In this document: piece after piece, positions 53,701 to 64,000 of the stretch | How the letters are laid out: each line of letters begins with the position of its first letter | Numbering within the stretch: position 1 is the first letter of the stretch | Assembly: GCF_000485595.1 (NCBI RefSeq) | Contig: NW_014577521.1 | Coordinates: 103,467-167,466, forward strand | Reading direction: 5' to 3' | From: Priapulus caudatus | Taxonomy: Eukaryota > Priapulida > Priapulimorpha > Priapulimorphida > Priapulidae | Length of the DNA stretch: 64,000 bases | Program-made: the position numbers and the translations under genes | The notes under the pieces: model-generated | The model's database searches: none | Told to the model about the DNA's origin: nothing | The model's input: only the letters and a program-made list of their open reading frames with translations

Positions 53701-56700
53701 CGCGCCCGCGCCCCATCTTCGCCTTCTTCATCAGCCGGATCTGGTGCTCGAGCCGCCCGCTGAAGTCGTGCGTCTGCGTCAGCGCGCTCTGGATGAGCTG
53801 GTCCTTGCGCGTGACGGTCGCGCGATCCATCGCGGCGGCGACGGTGGCGCCCCGCGGTGGCGAGCGTGTGAACGAGTCGTCGCTGTCGGACGTCGCGAGT
53901 GGCGTGCCAGGCGTCTCGTCGGCGAACGTCACCTTCTTCGGCGAGCTGGGGCTGCCCGTCCCCTTCTTCGGGGAGCCGGGGCTGCCCGTCCCCTTCTTCG
54001 GGGAGCCGGGACTGCCCATCCCCTTCTTCGGGGAGCTGGGGCTGCTCATCGGCGTGCGCAGCATGGCTGGGCTGCAGGGCGGAGTCCGCGGGGCCGTCGG
54101 GCTGCCCGTCGGCGTCCACGTGTACGGCAGGGGGCGCCAGCTGTGGCGGTGCGCGGCGTGGATCGCGGCGAGCTCGGCGTACGACGACGAGCGCTCCGAG
54201 TCGTCGCTGCAGTGCGACGACGGCGAGCCGTACAGCGACGGCCAGAGGGCGCCGCGGCCGTACGCGGCCGGCGGCGACGCTCCGTCCGACGTCTCCTCCC
54301 ACGGCAGGCAGACCGGCACGAGGGAAAGGTGAGCGTAGGCGGTGGAGACAGGAGAGAGCGGCGGCAGGGCTCCAGTCTGGCAGGGAAGAGTAAGGTGAGC
54401 TAAGTCAAGCGATAGGCAAGGCAAGTCGTACAAGGACAAGGCGAGGGTAATCGAGTGGTGACCGGGACGACAGACATGGTCACGGATAGCGCGGCGGCAT
54501 ACGCTTCGTTCGAACACGTACCTTGAAAGCCGTGCATATGCTGCTGAGGTTGGTCAACCAGTCTGGGTCGGCCATGTAGGTGATCTCCCCCTCTCCATGT
54601 GTGTAATGTGGGTCGTGGTACTTCAAACGACTGCCCAGCTGCATTGAAAAATATAGACCGCAATTTCACATTTTGTCTATACACGAGTGATGATCGTCAT
54701 GCAACATTCCAATCATCGTTTCATTTCTGGGACGAATGCTTACAACAGGAGTACTGTACAACGTACCTCGTATACTTGGGCGACAAGATTCTCGCTATAG
54801 AGTGCTGGCGCTGGCTGGAAGGCACGTGTTAGTACTTCACAATAGTGAAGAGCCTGCAACAAGCACACACACAATTTGTACACTCAAAAAGTCAACAACA
54901 ATGTAACCTCAAACTCAACTCGTCAACTGTGCAACCCCGAATCAGGCACTTTGTTCGGTTACAGAATTTAGACAGCCTTCGCAATCAGGATAGTGCAAGT
55001 ACCGGTCAAAATTCAGAAACTACTAACGTAACTCTTCAACCACAATCACGAATAATCTCTCGCTCTAAAGATGTCTACGCGAAACCTGGGGGACCTCACC
55101 TCCTGGAGAAATCCAAATTCGGCGAGCCTGCACGCATACATGAACTTGTACGCCTGTAGTCCGGGGAGCACAAACTGGGGGTTACTCAGCGACATGGCAT
55201 ACTCGTATACCTCCGTGCAGTGCACAGCCTCGTTTGTTGCAAACTGCTGAAGCGGCAATCTAAACCAATCCGAAACAACACATTAGAGATCACTAAAAGA
55301 CGAGCAATTGTTCCAGTATCGTCAGGTACTGAACATGGGTCGATAGGAGTCGATAGACAAATTGGTGACCATGTATGAACATAGATACCATTGCGACAGA
55401 TGCATGAGGATATATGCCATGGGGAACAACATGAGGATAGACCCCCATGGTGACCAGTGTATGATACGAGGATAGACATCGGAGTTACCATTGCATGACG
55501 ACAGACACCGGGGTGAATGGAATTAAGAAAATGGGTTACCTATGGTTGGAGCCGATCAGCACCAATTTTGACATCTTCTTCTTGTAAGTGCCGAAACCAA
55601 CATCTGCCATCAGATAGCAGAAATGCGCTGCGTGTAGGCAGCCACTGGCGGCTGGAAGACATAGCTTTAGTAAGAACCAAGTTCATCCTTCTAAACACAG
55701 CAACTCTTAATGGAAACACACTGACGCAAAAGACATCATAGAGTGAACTTGCAAATGTCAGAGCAAAGATGGTGAGAAAGAGATCTAGGCGATAGCACTC
55801 ACCAAGTGTATCCGCGAGAGACGTTATGCTGCGCTGATCAAGATCAGATCGTCCGCTGCCGTTTGACAGAATCATCGCCAGATGGGGTCGCCAGTCTCCC
55901 CAATTATGATCTGCCACACTCTAAAATAATAACAAGCATCTAACATTTAATTACGCATTAATTATCCATCGTACCAAATACAGAACGATTCGACAATGCG
56001 CAACAGATTTGATTCTTTTTCCTAGAATGTTTGTCTGAGTAGAATATTGAATGGGCTAAAGGGTGTAAGGGGTAGGCTCACCGTAACGGATCCAGGCTGC
56101 CTTCCTGACATCAGTTGGTACAGAGTCTGCAGAGGGTCGTTCAGCGCCAATGAGTTTGCGAACCTGCGAGGTGAACAGGACAACATTACAGCACATTACT
56201 TACACAACAGTTCAGAATCTATGTTTGCCGTGAAATATAAGAAAAATCTGCATGTTTCTCTAGAAGGAAAATGGCCTGCCTCACACCTGGTCATGACGTT
56301 AGCGTATGTCCGTGCGTCCATCTTGGATGCCAGGAACAGGGCATGTCCCCACGAATGGTGCTTCATGGACCAGTCAAGCGCATCCTAAAAGCACACAAGT
56401 TCATGTTTCCAAGTTCATTGAGAAAACTGGTTCACAGCGATTACGTAATTGCTAAAAAAATAAAAGACGACACAAATCCAATGAAAATCCAATAAAGAAA
56501 CCGCAATGCAATAGATCAATCAAAGAATTACGTCGCTACCTTTTTGTGTCCGTAGAGAAGAAGATCACGAAACTTCTTCGTCACTTGCTCCTCGCTTAGG
56601 AGCGTCTTCCTGTTTATCACAGTGCGGTTCTCCGTGACAACTTCGGTAGTCTCTGCTGCCTTTGATTCTTCATCTTCCTCTTTACCAGATGGCGACACTG

Positions 56701-59700
56701 GTGCTACATCATCTAATTGCTCAACAGGCTCATCATCATGCTCCCTCTGGTAGTCTGCTAGTAGTAGATCAGCTATGTCGGTTCCAACTACGGTCTAGAA
56801 ACAAAACAGCATATATAAATATAATGCACAATACATACATATATAATATGAAAGAATAAGTTTTTCACACATAGGTCTGTAAATGTGCGCTACTCTCCAC
56901 ATATTATCATGCTTGCTCCACTTTCACAAGTAACATGAGCATAAATTACTAGCATGTAAACGATATCACGTTTCGTAACGGGAAAGTAAAGAGAAGGTAA
57001 TCTTGCGAGCATCTTACCCCATTCTGTCGAATGAGCAACACATTAAGTTCCCACAAGAGAACAGCAGAGCTCTTGTCAACCAGTTCATAGTCCGCCTTAC
57101 ACTCCTTTATCTTGTTCTGGCAGAAAATAATAACGTCTTTCTTGTGTGTCTCACTCCTGTGGAAAGTCAACAAGCCATCAATTAAGAGCTCCACAACAAT
57201 ACCCACAAAAACAGATTCAGAGAATCGACAGAAATTCTAAAGCCTTCGAAAACAGGGTTCAATCGGTCACGACATTACAGAGATTGCTGCCATAAAAAGT
57301 AGAGACTATGCTGACGGCATGTAAAGTTACAGGATCCACATGATTATATGCATGCTACCCTAGCCCTAAGGATCAAGTTACACGTGCTATAATGGTGTAG
57401 AAGAATCAACGACAACACATGTCGACACGTAAGGCATAATGAACGAGGCGTCGTGCGGACCGCCGAATCGCGAAACGCAACTCGAGAGAAGTGGACACGT
57501 ACTTGACGAGCGGTCCAGGGAAGGCCCTCATCTCCTCCATCTCGGCGGAGGAGCCGAGGAAGCCCTGCACGTCGTGAAGCTCGACGCGCGCCGGCTGCCC
57601 GTCCTCCGGACTGTTGGGCAGCACCTTGAGCAGCGCCCCACTCGGCGTCAGCGTCGCGAGCGTGTGCGGCATGCGGAACTTGTGCGGCGTCAGCCGCTGC
57701 CGGGCGACGGCGTCTGCAACACAAGAGCGCGATGACGAGAAAACGCGGCAGCAACGCGGCGAGACGGAAACCCAAGAGCTATCGTGCTCTAGTGGTTGGC
57801 GTTTCTAATTGTTACTTTGGAGGCTTGTGAGTTCAAACCAAGGCTAGGGCAGTGAAGGTGCAAAACGCTGCCACAACAGCTCCCTTTCATGTGACCGTCT
57901 GTTTAGAATGTAGCCGCAATTTGAAATAAATAAATAGATGCTTAGAAACGTATTTGGTGAGAGACTTACCATCAGATCTCTCGGAATAGCCGTCAGACTC
58001 TTCGTATCCCAAGCGACTGCCAGAACGACTGCGTACAAACCACAACATATTAGCTTTGAATCATCGCTCAGAAATCAATTCACAATCCTTCAACGACATC
58101 ACTAGCAAACAATGAGTCTGTAATCATCTTTGTCACTGCAGTTTTCATGCATACGGTCACCGTGCTCAATAGCACAGCATTGCCTACCTTCTATCCCTGT
58201 CATCAACGTAGGACGAATGCTGCGATCGCCTGTCAAAGTCGTCATACTGCTGGTAGTAGTCTGCAGAGGACATATTTGGGTCGATGTAGCTGGCGGACTT
58301 ATTGCTATCGTAGTACGCCATCTCGGCGAGGTAACCGGAGTCTTGGCGGCTATGGCCGTATTGGCGGTAGTAATCATAATAAGCCCTCGGGTCGGCATAT
58401 GGATAATCTGTTGGATTAAGAAAATGTGACATGGTTAGCTTAGTTGTTCCAGTGGAAATGTGTGTCATACCAGCCAGCATCATGTAAAGGGTTTTTAAAC
58501 TATGACATGCACAGGTTTAGTTTTCATTTTGTAGACAGGTTTCGCACTATTTTGACCTCTGCTTTCAAAATTAAATACAAAACATTGAATGAAGCCCTCC
58601 CCGTCACACGAAAGAAATTATCGCAAATGCTGAAAGCGACGCCGTAACACAGTTTAGACTAGCATGGTTTGCACTCACTTTGATAATACGCCTCCTGCTG
58701 CTTGTACCAATCCTCGTAGTACTTCGAATTCTCATATCGCTCACGGTCCATGTCCCTCGAGCGCGACTTGCCGTAGTAGTCGTAGTCGGCTCGCGACCTT
58801 GACCTCTCCTTCGCCGGGTCGTCCTGCAGCGATGCGTCGGCCGCCGGCCTGCGCTCGTAGTCGCGCTCGTAGTTGGACGCGCGGCTGGACGGCCGCGAGT
58901 GGTAACTGGCGTCGCGGCGCCGCTCGTCGTCGTAGTCGGAGCGGTGCTCGCGTCTGCGGCCGTGCTCGCGCTCGTCCCTGTCGCGGCGCGAGCTGCCGCT
59001 GCCGCGCTCGTCGTAATCTCTCCTCCGCGAGTCCTTCTCGTCGTAGTCGCGGGGGCGGTCGGACCGCCGGTCCCGGCCGTCGTCGCGGTCGCCGCGTCTG
59101 TCGTCGCGGTGACTGCGCTCGTCGTCCCTGCCCGCCCGCCTGTCGTCCCGGTCGCCGCGCCTCTCACCTCTCTCGTCGTCCCTGTGGCCTCTCCTGTTGC
59201 CGTGGTCGTCCCGCCGGCCGCTTCTGTCGCCTCTTTCGCCGTCGCGATCATATTTGCTGTCGCGCCGGTCGGCGTCATCGCCGTCTCTGCGCCTGTAGTC
59301 TCGATCCTGCCTCCGATCGTCCCTGTGGTCTCGCTTGCCGTCCCTGTCGTAGCGCCTGTCGTCGTCTCTCCTCTTGTACTCGCGCTCGCTTCTATCACCG
59401 TCCCTGTCGCTCCTCCGCTCGTCTCGGTACCGGCCGTCGGCACGTCGTCCGTCCTCCTCCGGCCGCTCGCTCCTCGGTTTCTCGATCTCCCCGTTGGCGC
59501 CGGCTTGCCGCCGGTCGTCTGCCTCGTGCTTCGCGGGCGCGACGAGGTCCGGCGGACGCTCGTACGGCGCGAACGCGTGCCCGATGCCGTTGCCGGGGAC
59601 ATGCCGGATCGTGACCGCCGGCTCGGGCGGCTGCGGTGCGAACGCCGGTATCGGCGTGACGCCGTCCAGGCTCGCATCGTGAGACGAGCTGACGATGACA

Positions 59701-61992
59701 TCCATGCTTGCTCCTGCGGGCTCCGGTACGAAGACGGCAGACTGCATCGGCTGCAGTATCGGCTGTGGTGGGAAGCCAGATTGCTCCACTTGCGGGAGCG
59801 CAGCGGGCTGAGGCACTGAGGGCACGGCGTACGGCATCCCGCCGTCGCCGCCCGGCGCGGGAACCCTGCGGCTGTCGACGGCATCTTGACGGTTATCCAC
59901 GCTCTCTGACGGAATCCCAAAGGGCACGGTCCCCGCAGGCGTCGCCAGATGCGGTGGCTGCATCACGTCGCAGTCGTACTGCGCGCTGCTGTCGCGCGCG
60001 GGTGAGACGCTGGCCACGGGTGACGGCGTCTGGTAGGTCAAGATGTTGCCCAGTTGCGGCGGGCTGAAGATGATCGGCGTCGCCGCACAGACGTCGGCCG
60101 CCGGCAGCAGGCTCGTCGGCTGCATCGCCTCGGGAAACGCGCTGCGGATCTTCTCCTGCGTGTAGGACGGGTGCGCGTGGTACGCGGGCACCCCCTCCTC
60201 CTCCTCCCCCTCCGCCTGCTTCTCCTCCTCAGCAGCGACGTCGAGGCGGGCCCCGGTTTGCTCCGCGATACCATCGATCGCACTAGGCTCTCCCTGGATG
60301 GCTTCACCTGGATGACAGGTGGCACTGACATGTGATGCTGCGCTCCCCTCCGACTGCTGGCTTTCGGAACTCTGAGACAGCATCGCGATCGATGGCTTCG
60401 TCTCTTGCATGGCGTCTGCGGTGGACTCAATATTGTGATCAGGGATGGGAGAAGGCGACGCCGCCTCACCTGTGAATGCAGTCGCCGCTTCGATGGCGAC
60501 GCCCGCCGTCGCAGAACTGCCGACTAGCGCAGAACTATCTTCGCCTGCGAATTGCGCTGGTGCCGATTCGTGCGACTCGGCCGTGGGCGTGCCGCCGAGC
60601 GAAGGCAGAAAGAAATCGACCGGAGGTGGATGCGGCGCCAACGGCAAGTCACGTCCGCCCTCCTCGCGGGCCGCTGCTTCCTCATGGTCAAACGGCTCTG
60701 AGTTTGACCGGTGGTGTCGCTGACCGTTCTGCCCGTCGGGCAGTGAGAGATGATTGCCGTCGTGGCCGGCCGCGGGGTCAAGCCGAGCGTCGGCGGCCAC
60801 CTGCTCGCACGACTCACGACGCGAGAGATTGATCGTCTGCAGACTCGAGTTGCTGATCGAGCTGTGACAGCTGAGCGTGTAGCCGAGGGGCGCCACCGCC
60901 GCCGCCTCGCCCGCGCCGCCACCATCTTCGTTCTCCTTCGAGATGAACTCGAACTCGCTTTCGCTGCTGCTCCGGCCGAAGAACGTTGACGCTGTGTTGA
61001 TCTGCGCGTCCGCCTGGGTGATGACGGGCAGCTGATGCAGCTCCGCCGGCTCCTCCACAGCAGGCGTCTCCACCACGGCTGCCGGCTCGCACCCGCTGCC
61101 GATGTTACCCCAGTAGTCGACGCTGCCGGCGTCGAAGGACCGTGCCTCGGCCTGCACGCTGGTGCCCGCGTCGTTATGCATCGCCGCCGCTACCGTATCC
61201 TCGGTATGCTGTGGCACAGGCTCGGGGTACGTGCGCTGCTCGTATCCCTGCCCCCACTCCTGCGGGCACGCGTCCGCCGCCGACACGCCCTCGACGTAAC
61301 CGGACGCGTACTCGCCAGCCGTCGGTAAGGGCTCTTGCCCGTGGTGTGCGTCCTGGGGGGCATACTGATCGGGGGACGGGTCGCCGCTGGTCGGACCCTG
61401 CGCGGGCTGCTGAAAGTTCGCGCCCGCTGCCGCGCGGATCTCCTGCCCGTGCCAGTCTCCGTACTGGTACGCGTGCCAGCTGTGCTGCTGCGCGCCCGCG
61501 AGTCCGTCTACGCCCTCGTCCGTGTTCGGCCACGACTGCTGTGAGATGTCACCCTTCTGCTGCTGCGGGTCGGCTAGTGGGTACGCAGCGGGATGAGTCT
61601 GCTCGCCCGCGTAGCCCTGCGCGGGGTTAGCGTAGCCGCACTGCTGCGACCACTGGTACTGGTCGTACTGCACTACCGGGGCGCCCTGCTGGGAATACTG
61701 CTCACCAACGTCGCCCGTCGGATGCCCGTACTGCGCGTAGTACTGGCTGCCATCTACAGCCGGCGCACGCTGCTCGTTTTCTCCGCATCCGTCGCTGTAA
61801 CCGTGGACAGCCGCCGCGGGGTACGGCTGGGCGAGCTGAGGGGCAGCTGCCGTAGGCAGCGGAGCATTCTCAGTGTTACCTGTTGGTTGCAGCGGCTGGG
61901 TTGGGTCGAATATCTTCACAGGACCGGCTGGTGATGGCACAGCCTCTGTCACCTTCGGCCCGTGAAGGGAATTCTTCACATTATTGTGTAAT
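44734..61992 (-). CDS. SEC16: SEC16, ER exit-site scaffold, 28 exons, 5' end unresolved
   Basis: Exons (5' to 3'): 58679-61992, 58188-58407, 57970-58028, 57503-57713, 57018-57156, 56540-56794, 56287-56384, 56082-56163, 55803-55920, 55540-55651, 55100-55259, 54767-54853, 54522-54638, 53423-54376, 53109-53250, 52575-52667, 52227-52459, 51774-51872, 51330-51422, 50594-50680, 49690-49773, 49323-49422, 48976-49170, 48305-48436, 47699-48109, 46976-47007, 46118-46183 and 44734-44865. All phases agree, giving about 2607 residues. Order: Pro/Gln/Tyr-rich N-terminus, Arg/Asp-rich block (about 835-1045), central conserved domain (about 1200-1655; [37 protein letters not shown]), and a C-terminus ending [16 protein letters not shown]16 organises ER exit sites; its central domain binds Sec13 for COPII assembly. 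The upstream exon was not found; the 32-base exon is tentative. Confidence 0.93.
45444..45500. repeat. (GTGA)n microsatellite in last SEC16 intron
   Basis: About 14 GAGT/GTGA units followed by GA-rich sequence. Confidence 0.92.
46270..46415. repeat. TG-rich simple sequence in SEC16 intron
   Basis: Degenerate GTGTGYGTG repeats; their mirror CA-rich counterpart is at 46440-46565. Frames open across them are artefacts. Confidence 0.6.
46560..46713. repeat. Inverted repeat, arms CACAGGCACTTGGGACAGAG
   Basis: CACAGGCACTTGGGACAGAG at 46560-46580 and its exact reverse complement at 46693-46713, separated by about 112 bases, in a SEC16 intron. Confidence 0.8.
49774..50593. other. SEC16 intron, no recognised element
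   Basis: AT-rich intron between two short exons. The minus strand has open stretches at 49920-50440, but none shows coding-like composition or fits the splice phases of the neighbouring exons. Confidence 0.6.
51178..51315. repeat. ACGC/CACA-rich simple sequence in SEC16 intron
   Basis: Degenerate ACACACGTG / CACGCACA repeats ending about 15 bases before the donor of exon 51330-51422. Confidence 0.75.
53920..54060 (-). other. SPSSPKKG tandem repeat in SEC16
   Basis: Four to five copies of [10 protein letters not shown] / [10 protein letters not shown] of 10 residues (30 bases) each, encoded by near-identical DNA units in exon 53423-54376. SP followed by KK fits a proline-directed kinase site; that is inference. 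Confidence 0.85.
57783..57850 (+). mobile_element. Possible tRNA-derived SINE fragment
   Basis: GCTCTAGTGGTTGGCGTTTC resembles a Pol III A-box region and GAGTTCAAACC about 35 bases on resembles a B-box. It sits in a SEC16 intron. No full tRNA fold was found. Confidence 0.4.
58842..59475 (-). other. Arg/Asp mixed-charge repeat region of SEC16
   Basis: About 210 residues inside the large SEC16 exon composed almost wholly of R and D with some E, G, H, S and Y, in phrases such as [20 protein letters not shown] and [20 protein letters not shown]. Translated in frame with the rest of the exon, no stop. Likely disordered; mixed-charge segments of this kind are known to promote condensation in other proteins. 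A role here is inference. Confidence 0.85.
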
Positions 61993-63207
61993 CTGAAGAA
62001 CAGAATAATTGATACATTGCAATGATACTTTCTTTTATCCGCATTTACTTGAAACAACATACTGAAACTTAAATAGAATTAAAACTTAAATGATTCTTTC
62101 ATTATTTCAATAGTTATCCACTCATACATTCTATTACAATCATTTAAAATTCAAGATTTTAAGTATTACTACCAAGGATAAATTAAAGGATAAAGGATTA
62201 GGGATGAGGTAATTTTTTATACATGAATTGATAATTATTAGTGCATATATATATAAATAAAATATGTGGATAGATAACTACCAAGGACAGATACACCAAA
62301 AGTATGACAAGCACACTTATTTACATTGTGGCCCTTACAACATTACACTTTTATCATAACATAACATCAGCACCTTGCATGCACAATTAAAATATAACCT
62401 TTACATGACTTATACATTTTTTCTACACTATTTACAATTTATTGATACAATAGTGAAACCCAAATTCTGCCTCCAACGTTTCAACCTTTTGCATCTAATT
62501 ATATATAGTTTTAACATTACATATGGTATGCTATGTGTGTCATTGTAGAGAGGTCAAGGCCTCAACTGCAGTAAGTAAATGGTTTTTACTAAATTGCTTC
62601 CCACTCTTGGTTTGAAGATTGGCATCACATCCTTTCCGGTACTGAAGCATGCATTCACCAGGGACCCAAGTGTCAGAGACACCAAAAACAGTTATGACAT
62701 CAGGTTAAAATTGGGTCTTCCCAAACAACCAGAGAAAATGCAATACTGTGAGGGAAAACCTGTGAGGGGCATCAGCGATGATGGTATTATTGGTGAATAG
62801 AGAAAACAAAATATCATTTTACACCAACTCTTCAATGAGCGGTCTACATAAAATACACAAAGACAAGCGAATGTATGATTCAGAATTTGGATTTCAGGAA
62901 AAGCTTACAAAGGCAAAAAATCATCACGGGGGATATTAGTGTTTGTGAAAAACTCCTATAGCTGTGTGATTAATTATATACATGATAAAAAATAGCATAA
63001 AAAATAGATATGAAACAAATTTGACTATTACAAGTTGAAACTCATTTAAATGCTATGGTTATAGTGCCAGGCAAAGTCTTGCGTCCCAGGTGCTGCTTTT
63101 GCTACTGCAAATAATTCCAAATACCACTACCACTACAGTGCTCCGGATCATTTTTGCATCGGATGAGTATTTACTCATCAATTTTCAAATTATTTTTGTG
63201 CGTTTTT

Positions 63208-63312
63208 TGTGCGTGTGCGCGCGCGCGCGTGCGTGCGTGTGTGCGCGCGTGACTGTGCGCGTGTGCACGCGTGAGTGTGCGTGCGTACATGTGTGCGTGT
63301 GCGTGCGTGTTG
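63208..63312. repeat. (GTGC)/(GC) microsatellite
   Basis: About 100 bases of GTGCGC / GTGCGT repeats. Confidence 0.9.
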
Positions 63313-63455
63313 TACGTTTTGGTTTAAAATGACTGACAAAGTGACAGCACTAACGTTACGCATACGTTGAAGAACACTACATACTAAACCGACCAGGCTC
63401 TCCGACTGTTACACGCCACGTAGTGTTAAGCGAGATGGGAACTTGTGGCTAACTA

Positions 63456-63583
63456 CTAGACCAATAAATTGTGCCCTAAAAATTGTTATATTCTGATGTT
63501 ATTTTAGGTTTTCAGATGTTATTTTCTGTTTTCTAAAATAACATCAGAATATAAAAAATTTTAGGGCGCAATTTATTGGTCTA
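63456..63583. mobile_element. 128-bp hairpin element, arms TAGACCAATAAATTGTGCCC
   Basis: Arms of about 50 bases: TAGACCAATAAATTGTGCCC through ATATTCTGATGTTATTTTA, mirrored on the right with a few mismatches; the loop is about 28 bases. MITE-like. Confidence 0.85.
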
Positions 63584-63868
63584 GCTAACTACATACATGT
63601 ATACAGTGATTGTACTCAAAGTTTGTACACATTCATACGTACTGGGGCAAACGCTATCGTATCTGTATTCTGTACTCTATGTTTTGTACATGTATGCGTA
63701 AATGAGTGTTTTCAATGCGCATTTTACTCAAATACACATGCTATCTGGAGCGCTGCCAGTGCCACTACCACTACCATCATTGCTGGCTCAAAGTTCAAAT
63801 TTCATAGATATTTATTTACGTTCTAGGCCTACATTTTTTTTATTTCACATCAAGATGGCAATAGTATC

Positions 63869-64000
63869 GCTGAGAGGGTCTATGTCCCCCAGGGTACTGC
63901 CGGAACGTACCCTGGGTACGTTCCGGTGTACCCTGGTACTATAGCTCTATTACTATAGCCCGCGTACAGTTTCCGCATGATTGCGGCAACTGTACGCGGG
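63869..64000. repeat. Composite of two inverted-repeat families, cut by window end
   Basis: 63869-63935 matches the left half of 5254-5361 (GGGTCTATGTCCCCCAGGGT, CCGGAACGTACCCTGGGTAC). It is followed at once by the CTATTACTATAGCCCGCGTA palindrome seen at 30531, whose right arm is truncated by the window edge. Confidence 0.82.

Larger units (their letters stand above)
61993..64000. other. Upstream of the large SEC16 exon
   Basis: AT-rich; no exon with a start codon could be assigned. The acceptor at 61993-61994 is preceded by a pyrimidine-rich TTCTGTTCTTCAG on the minus strand, so the exon is probably spliced to an upstream exon in this stretch or beyond. Contains the GTGC microsatellite, the hairpin at 63456-63583 and the composite repeat at 63869-64000. 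Confidence 0.6.

Noticed and set aside
57783-57850. Functional tRNA gene
   Set aside because: Only A-box and B-box resemblance; no complete cloverleaf pairing.
58664-59819. Long + strand ORFs over SEC16
   Set aside because: Shadows of the Arg/Asp-rich coding block on the opposite strand.
62579-62800. 73-codon + strand ORF as a gene
   Set aside because: AT-rich, no family match, no codon bias; not enough to support a gene.

Overview
This is eukaryotic nuclear DNA, almost certainly from an invertebrate animal and probably a marine one. The genes are split by GT-AG introns. They encode animal housekeeping proteins plus a Tre1/Moody-type receptor of the kind known from invertebrates. Introns and spacers are AT-rich, whereas many exons (KIF3B, the receptor, the large SEC16 exon) are strongly GC-biased at third positions. 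Microsatellites and short inverted-repeat elements are abundant. I cannot name the species. There are two assembly gaps (13376-13721 and 30702-31076), both next to repeats.

Layout: (1) 94-5751 (+) is the 3' part of a PLA2G6-type calcium-independent phospholipase A2, ten exons: ankyrin repeats, then the patatin catalytic domain. (2) 5752-12063 is repeat-rich spacer, with a GC-rich coding-like tract of unknown identity just before KIF3B. (3) 12064-18292 (-) is a complete five-exon KIF3B (kinesin-2). (4) 19925-20797 (+) is COQ4 in a single exon. (5) 22238-29322 (-) is a complete 12-exon TAF6 of 608 residues. (6) 29323-40890 has no host gene that I recognise. It holds a decayed LTR element, a 3.4-kb compound foldback element whose arms are tandem arrays, a LINE reverse-transcriptase fragment and several small inverted-repeat elements. 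(7) 40891-42330 (-) is an intronless Tre1/Moody-like GPCR. (8) 44734-61992 (-) is SEC16, at least 28 exons and about 2607 residues in this window, with its 5' end unresolved. The reading frame stays open across every exon junction assigned in KIF3B, TAF6, SEC16 and PLA2G6, which is the main support for those models.

The genes do not form a pathway: they cover lipid remodelling, ciliary transport, ubiquinone synthesis, transcription initiation, cell-guidance signalling and ER exit. The unusual content is in the repeats. There are about twenty inverted-repeat elements in 64 kb, several belonging to families with two or more copies here. The most striking is the compound foldback at 34.27-37.65 kb, with arms of roughly 530-bp dimeric tandem units and a nested 397-bp element with 44-bp terminal inverted repeats that contains a short TTAGGG array.
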